DNA of 64,000 bases from Lineus longissimus (taxonomy: Eukaryota; Nemertea; Pilidiophora; Heteronemertea; Lineidae), in the NCBI RefSeq assembly GCF_910592395.1, contig NC_088312.1:10478001-10542000 (forward strand). The letters run 5' to 3'. The number at the start of each line of letters is the position of its first letter. Positions within the stretch are counted from its first letter, which is position 1. The notes under the pieces are model-generated. The model saw nothing but the letters and a program-made list of their open reading frames with translations. It searched no databases and had not been told where the DNA came from. This document shows, piece after piece, positions 57,842-64,000 of this stretch. A program made the translations under genes and the position numbers.

Positions 57842-60800
57842 AATAATAGCCCTGTTTACTTTCAAACGTTTCATATTAAAGAATTAAAAAAATATTTCTA
57901 CTTGATATATTGCAAAGGTACTTTTTTACCCTCTTGTACCATAGTAGTCAGCTGTAAGAAAAAGTTACACATCAATTCAGATTAGATGTCGTATTTTTTT
58001 CAGAAATATATTTCTCCGCAACCACACCATTTGCTCATTTCTCTTCATTAAAAACAGGTGGAAATGAGCATCTTCCGTAAATATTTACTCAGAATGGAAA
58101 ATCGTATTTCAGTACCAGACATGCTGATCATCTTTTTTCCCACAGAAGAAAGTCATCAGTTATTTCTAGTCCACAGCTGAATTCTTTTGCAGTTAAACTA
58201 AGTCTTGTAAATATTCCTGTCAAGTTTTAAAAAGAAATTGTTTGTTTTGAGTTGCTTTTCTGGATTAGATGCAGCAGTGCTGAACCCGGAACCCAGAATA
58301 TACTATCGCCCCCCCCCACACACACACCCATATAGACGTAATTTTTTGCATCCTGACTCACTCAGATTAAAAAACTGGTAGTTACGCTTTCAGCGTTGTG
58401 TTTCAAATGGCTAAAATGTTAAGGAAGTAATGGTTTTCTTCTCTCAGTGTCTTCCGCATCCGGAAACCATGATCACCAGGAGATCTGCTGCTCATTTTCC
58501 TCAATCATCATTATTGCTTCGATACTAATTGGTCGAATTACTACCAGACTTCTTTTCCAGGCGTGGAAAGTTTGGAGAACCTGAATCATCTCTTCAGTAC
58601 TCAATAGAGAATACTCTTTATTGCATGGTGTTTTTCTCCGAGTTTGAAAAAGGGAAAAACCTTCATTGAAAGAAGCTTTTAAAACACATTTAAAATTGTA
58701 CCGTTCAGTTGTTACATCTTATCTGGTATCAGCTTACCCTGGAATAGTTTGCAAAAAGTTAGTTAAGATGGAAACTTTTACCTTACACCAATTTCTTCAA
58801 ATGAGCTGCGCATTCTAAAATTGACGTACCATTGATGCCAAAAAAACAGATTCTGCTTGTTGTGGCATTTCCAACTTGTGAGCTTAGACAACGTCCTTCG
58901 GAGTCGATTATAATTGTTCCATCAAAAAATCAATTGACTGTGGTAAACGGAGACGTCGCTTCCCTGATAATCAATACAAAGGCAAACTTTGCGCAAATGG
59001 AAGATTGAAGATAACCAAATCATATTAGAAAACATCAGTGTCAGTCTCTGTGGCGGGATGGAGCTATTCAAGCACCCCTGGCATACATTGGAGATGATGA
59101 CTTCGGAGAGTGCATTTGACGCAGTGACTGTTTATATGGCATTACAAGACATGTGCTGCCACCTTCAAAATCCCGACAGTCGTCTACAAATTGGCTATAC
59201 GTTGAGAATAGTAGCATTCAGATTACCTGAAATGCCTCTTTAACTGTGAGAGTCTACTATGTCACAAAGCAGCTTACTAATTTGACCCTCCATTCAGTAA
59301 CAATGGGACCATTTGTATCTCCAGTCTTACCATTCTCTCATGGGCAAGCAAACAACTCTATGATCTCATGGCACAGCAGAAGAGGCAAAGCCGTATCATC
59401 TTCAGGCATTTCCGTTCCTGTGATAGCCAGATATCGCCAGAGGAGTGGCATTATTGGCAAAGCTCTCCTACAAAGGCACTAATTCACTTTCCTCCTCTAA
59501 TGTCAAGTTGGCCACAAAGGCCATGTTGACATGCTGCAGGACTTTCATTTGTGAAATTCCCAGACTTTGAACAAATTGGCCAGAACTGCTTCAAGGGCTT
59601 CCTTCATGTTTTCCTTGGACTGGCTATGTAATCAGAACTCAGGGTACAATGCAGGGCCCTTAGTCTTATCCTCTCATGAAGCAGGAAAGTTTTTTTTACC
59701 TTTTGCGGTTATTTGTTCCCCTTAGTCCACAGAATAGTTGGGTTTCAGGTTTTTTTACCACTCTAGGATGACCAAAGCTGCAAAGGAAGTTTCATAACTG
59801 GGTAACTGATAACCAAGGGATCATCAGCTTCAATAATCCCTCACATATTTTCTGTTCTGTACTCTGTGAAAGAAGTAGAAGTCACTTTCCAATATTTCTA
59901 CGATTCCAAAAGCATGATGACCAAACCAAAGGAAGTTTTAAAAGTAACCTGACAACCAAGGGGCGAGCTGAAATTGTAATCCCTCACAATATTTTCTGTT
60001 CTGTACTCTATGAAAGAAATATAAGTCACTTTCCAATATTTCTACAATGACAAAAGCAAATCTTTGATAATGACCCGTTTTCCACAGTTTAAAATTTTGT
60101 TCCAAGTAAATTGAAAGTTATCTGATTGAATTTTGTTAACTGTTCGTCGCTTACATGTATAGCGTTAGTATTTTAAAACAGATAGATTATTGACATTCCA
60201 AAAATCCTCGTTAATATTTTAATCGGGGTTTTTGTGTCCTTGCCAGGAACATAAAATGCTACCTACACTAAAAGCTATGGATTATTGGATAAGAGCACAT
60301 CTTTTCAACCTTCCGCCTCTGTAGCTTTTTGTGGTGAAAAAAATGACAACCTTTGGGGAAATTTGACTGGTTTTAACCCTATGAAATTAACATGGTGGTG
60401 CAATGTGGAAGTACACGAATTTTCTGCAAGGTTCTTTTGGAGAATTTCCAGAGATACTAGGAGGGATACAGACAGATAAATTCAACTTTCGATCTATAGT
60501 GCTATAAACTATTCTCTCCCACAACATTTTCCATCAGATTTTTGAACAGTTTAAATGAGGTTAACGTGGTTATTTTCTTCTTTTCTGGCAGTCAGCAAAT
60601 ACTTTTTCCCCCAAATGTGGCTTATGGATATATACCCATATTGCATTTCTGTTCGATTTGGGGAGAGCAAACGAAGGAACTTGAGCGTTACAGGTTATTT
60701 TGGGTCAAATAACTGGCTCTTTCCAAATAACTTCCCCATTTGTGTACATGATACTTTCCAGCACACTGAAATTACACAAATATTGCATTTCTATTCAGTT

Positions 60801-63377
60801 GCAGAGCGGATGTCCATCGCACAAAGAGGGAAATTACTTCCTATCCCCACAAACTACAGCAAACAGAACACTCAATTATGCGATAATTACATGTTAGGCA
60901 CACTTTTTTCCAATGATCAAATGACATGTAGTTGAAAGTGAGTGGCAGTCATGATTATTGCAAGTCGTTGGATTCAGAGAACAGTAAGATAATGATCAAG
61001 GCAACTAAACAGCCAGCAGCTCTGTCGTCGGCAGAGCTAGACATTGCATACTTGGTCTTACCAATCAATGTCAGCCTCGAACTTAAAACCCACTTTAACT
61101 TGTCAGTGATGACTCTATAGTCTTGGTGATATTTGAGCCAAAACAAACCTCAGCCTTAATCGCCCAAACAATTTAAGACCCAAACTTTAAACCCCATGTC
61201 CACAGACCTAATCTCCTGTTCGATATCCGATACAAAATAAATTGTATTAGCCAAACCACTTCTTCAGAATTTAAATTTTAGACCAAAGTTTTATCTGATA
61301 TCTTTTTTTCTTGGATGATATTTGATACATTGTTAATTGTATTTGCCAACTTGGAAGTTCACGTGGAGATTTGGTGTGTTGCCGGCATTCTCATTATGTC
61401 AACAGCAATAACCACGTTTTCAAAGAATCCATTCAGTTCAACCGACCAACCATTGACAACCAAACCGCCTATTTGGTTATGTTTGGTTATATACAGATCC
61501 GCCGAAATCAGAGTTTTCGATCTCGGGAAGGATGGCTGTGTTCCTGCTGTTCCTTTGTGAATACTGTATCGATAATAACATGCGGCTATGCAGTCTTATA
61601 CCACAAGCTGTGTAGCAACTGGTATCATGGACTGTTTGATTTTATTGTTGATACCGATATTAAAATGGGCGTGGAGTTGCAACAGTCAGGGAGCGACCGT
61701 GGGGGCACGAAGGGAAACCAATGCATGAAAAACTATAACAGGCATGTTCTTTGGCAAGGCAACACTTAGTGTTATTCAGTATATCACGAGATTGGATATG
61801 ATGCGTCTGCTCCATTTTTTCATCTCCGAAAATTGTGGTTGATATCTCCTATGTATATCGGTGGCTGATCAAACAGCTCCTCCTATGTTTTCATTGTACA
61901 TTAAAATTACGCTATCAAAAGTAAGGACGCTAACACAAAAACTCCTGCTGTTCTATTACTTTTCATCCAAATTCAAGTAGTATTTGCGAAAAAAAAATGG
62001 AACAAAACCATGAAGTGATCTGGTCTATATCTCTCAAGACCATTTATGATATTTTCTGTCAGTTTACAATGGCGATCGACCTGTGCCACACAGGGGTCCA
62101 ATCAGACATGGAAAGTCTAAACTGGCGCTTTTATGAACGCGTTGTATGCGACTCTGTCCAAATATCTCATTGCTCCGGCATAACTATGTCGACTTTCGAC
62201 AACTTTGCGCACAATGCCTCGTAGACTGAGCGACGGCAGTACCAGCAGATGTCTCGTGCGATAAGCTGTTTGGCCACGAATTCATATTTCGACATTTGCA
62301 AGTCATTCAAGCATAAAGCCATTAACCTCATACAGATGTTTATGGTTCTATTCGACGGCAACAACCGAATGATTTCATTTTGATAATGATCCGATAGAAC
62401 AGTTATATTTCGTTTTGTTTTCTTCAAACATAGGTTAATCTAGTCGATCGACTGATACATGGATACCGTCTGGCTATTTCCCCATTTTGTACCCGTCTCG
62501 ACTGATTTTTATCTTAACAGACAGAGAAGAAACTATTGACAAAACCAGTAGGCACATGAAAAACATGATGAGACACTTGGATGTTTTAGGAGAAATTTCC
62601 CATGGCTTTACTCTGAGTCCTCCAAAGCCCTCGCGGAAAGGCTGAACAACGGCTTCTGAATCTTGCAAAAACCACCCACTCCTTTCATCATCCTTGGGCA
62701 AAATTGCTCTTTGAATGAATGAACAGTCTGCAGCAGGCTTTCGTCACAATCAAACCATTTCCTTCATAATGTCTTGCCTGTGATTGATGTTCAAGAACAA
62801 AGTGCGTAATGTTTGCCTACAATATACATTAGCCTGAGCAGGTCATATTTGAGGTAAATATCATTAGTCAAGCAAGTCACAAGGAAAGTGCATTGGCGCC
62901 AAAGAGGCCCCAAATGTTTGCAGTCGAAAGGACTTATTTTTGACAAAATCTTTCATCAGGGAATTGAGATATTAAGTTTCAAAAAAAATTTCTTAGCAGG
63001 ACGCCTCCTTTGTCGATGTCCTTTTCTCATCTGTTCCCCAATTGTCAAGCTGAGCTTCTCATGCTATATAGCTGTTATGAGTTTTCTACTCAACACATAC
63101 AGACATTTCTACATCGATGTGTCTGTTGAAACCTCAACATTGACGTAGCAAAAGAATTTACCCAAAAGCAAAGTTGACAGAAAGGAACTCCCCTGCATAA
63201 ATAGTATAATTTTCATTCTGTCACTGCAGTTCAAGTGGAAAAATATTGTCTGTTAGGCGTGCTATTTGCTGTATGTGAGAAGCCCTAATGAGAAGGCAAG
63301 GTGTAACACAATCATGACGATAGTTTGTTGACATTTTGACCACTTACCAAACTAACTAGGTGTAAAAATTGGTTACA

Positions 63378-64000
63378 GGAAAATTCGTCCCCGGATAATT
63401 CGTCCCCGGAAAATTCGTCCCCGCAAATTCGTCCCCGGATAATTCGTCCCCAAGGATAATTCGTCCCCGGAAAATTCGTCCCCGAGGATAATTCGTCCCC
63501 GAGGATAGTTCGTCCCCGGAAAATTTGCCCCCGAGGATAATTCGTCCCTGGAAAGTTCGTCCCCGAGGATAATTCGTCCCCAGAAAATTTTACAAAGTTG
63601 AAAGTTTCTGACTTTACTTTCCAAGACTCTTAAGTCTTGTCGAATGGACTGTAGTTATAACTACTACTTTCGATTTTTCTCATTCAGTGTAACATCTCTC
63701 TTTACTACCCTACTAGCTAGTTACCTACCCCACTATTTTCATAGTAGGTAGAGGTAGGCAGGCGAAATATTTTATTGAAGAATTTAGAGTTTTTCTTTCA
63801 TTCTGACCAGTAGAAATACTTAAATAAATTATTTCGCCTGCCTACCTCTACCTACTATGAAAAGAGGGGAGTAGGTAACTAGCTAGTAGGGTAGTAACTA
63901 GAGATATAACACTGAATGTGAAAAGTCGAAAGTAGTAAGTAGTAGCTATTACTAGAAAGTAATGTCAGAAACTTTCAACTTTTGTTTAATTTTCCGGGGA
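63378..64000. mobile_element. Fold-back element with outer tandem repeats, copy 2 (cut by window end)
   Basis: Left outer arm: 13 units of 14-17 bp with core AATTCGTCCCC (63378-63585). Then come an inner left arm (about 63600-63765), a loop of about 65 bp, and an inner right arm (about 63833-63985). The next right outer arm begins at TTTTCCGGGGA as the window ends. The inner part matches the copy at 46740 closely, and here the left outer arm is present. Confidence 0.88.

Larger units (their letters stand above)
38388..64000 (+). other. TMTC2: Presumed first intron of TMTC2-like gene (open to the right)
   Basis: AT-rich DNA with no convincing exon on either strand. It contains the inverted AACTGG repeats near 39000, a GTACC-T7 minisatellite (42708), two fold-back elements (46740 and 63378), a pair of AGGTCA direct repeats (53666) and a poly-C run (57824-57841). 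Open frames in this stretch look like chance or repeat-driven frames. Confidence 0.6.

Overview
The window is animal nuclear DNA: genes split by GT-AG introns of a few hundred bases, long AT-rich introns and many small inverted-repeat transposons. Four conserved animal genes can be read directly. Their divergence from human, the intron sizes, the frequent ACATGTA-type motifs and the transposon types suggest a marine invertebrate bilaterian (lophotrochozoan, hemichordate or similar). I cannot fix the phylum from the sequence, and no bacterial, viral or organellar region is seen.

Layout. (1) Bases 1-11809, plus strand: the 3' part of a giant coiled-coil Golgi tether like giantin (GOLGB1), with an 8.9-kb exon open at the left window edge and six small exons ending in a C-terminal membrane anchor. 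(2) 15436-18329, plus strand: ashwin (C2orf49 homologue), four exons, 331 aa, just downstream of an identical 425-bp tandem duplication. (3) 20432-21990: a 70-bp tandem array with signs of a 280-bp higher-order unit, followed by other simple repeats. (4) 25603-36430, minus strand: WDCP (C2orf44 homologue), for which 16 exons join in frame to 852 aa. (5) 38302-38387, plus strand: the first coding exon of a TMTC2-like ER O-mannosyltransferase, head-to-head with WDCP 1.9 kb away. The remaining 25.6 kb appears to be its first intron.

Mobile DNA. There are seven copies of a TA-flanked Tc1/mariner/pogo-type MITE (five in WDCP introns, two in giantin introns), three copies of a 115-bp hairpin MITE, a mariner-like 88-bp hairpin, a 281-bp TIR element, a tRNA-derived SINE, and two members of a fold-back element whose arms carry outer 14-17 bp tandem repeats.

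The genes are housekeeping or developmental and do not form one pathway: giantin tethers Golgi vesicles, ashwin is a nuclear protein linked to the tRNA-ligase complex, WDCP is a WD/coiled-coil protein, and TMTC2 acts in the ER. I found no operon-like or defence-like system. The least ordinary material is the fold-back family, the higher-order 70-bp array and the exact duplication at the ashwin promoter.
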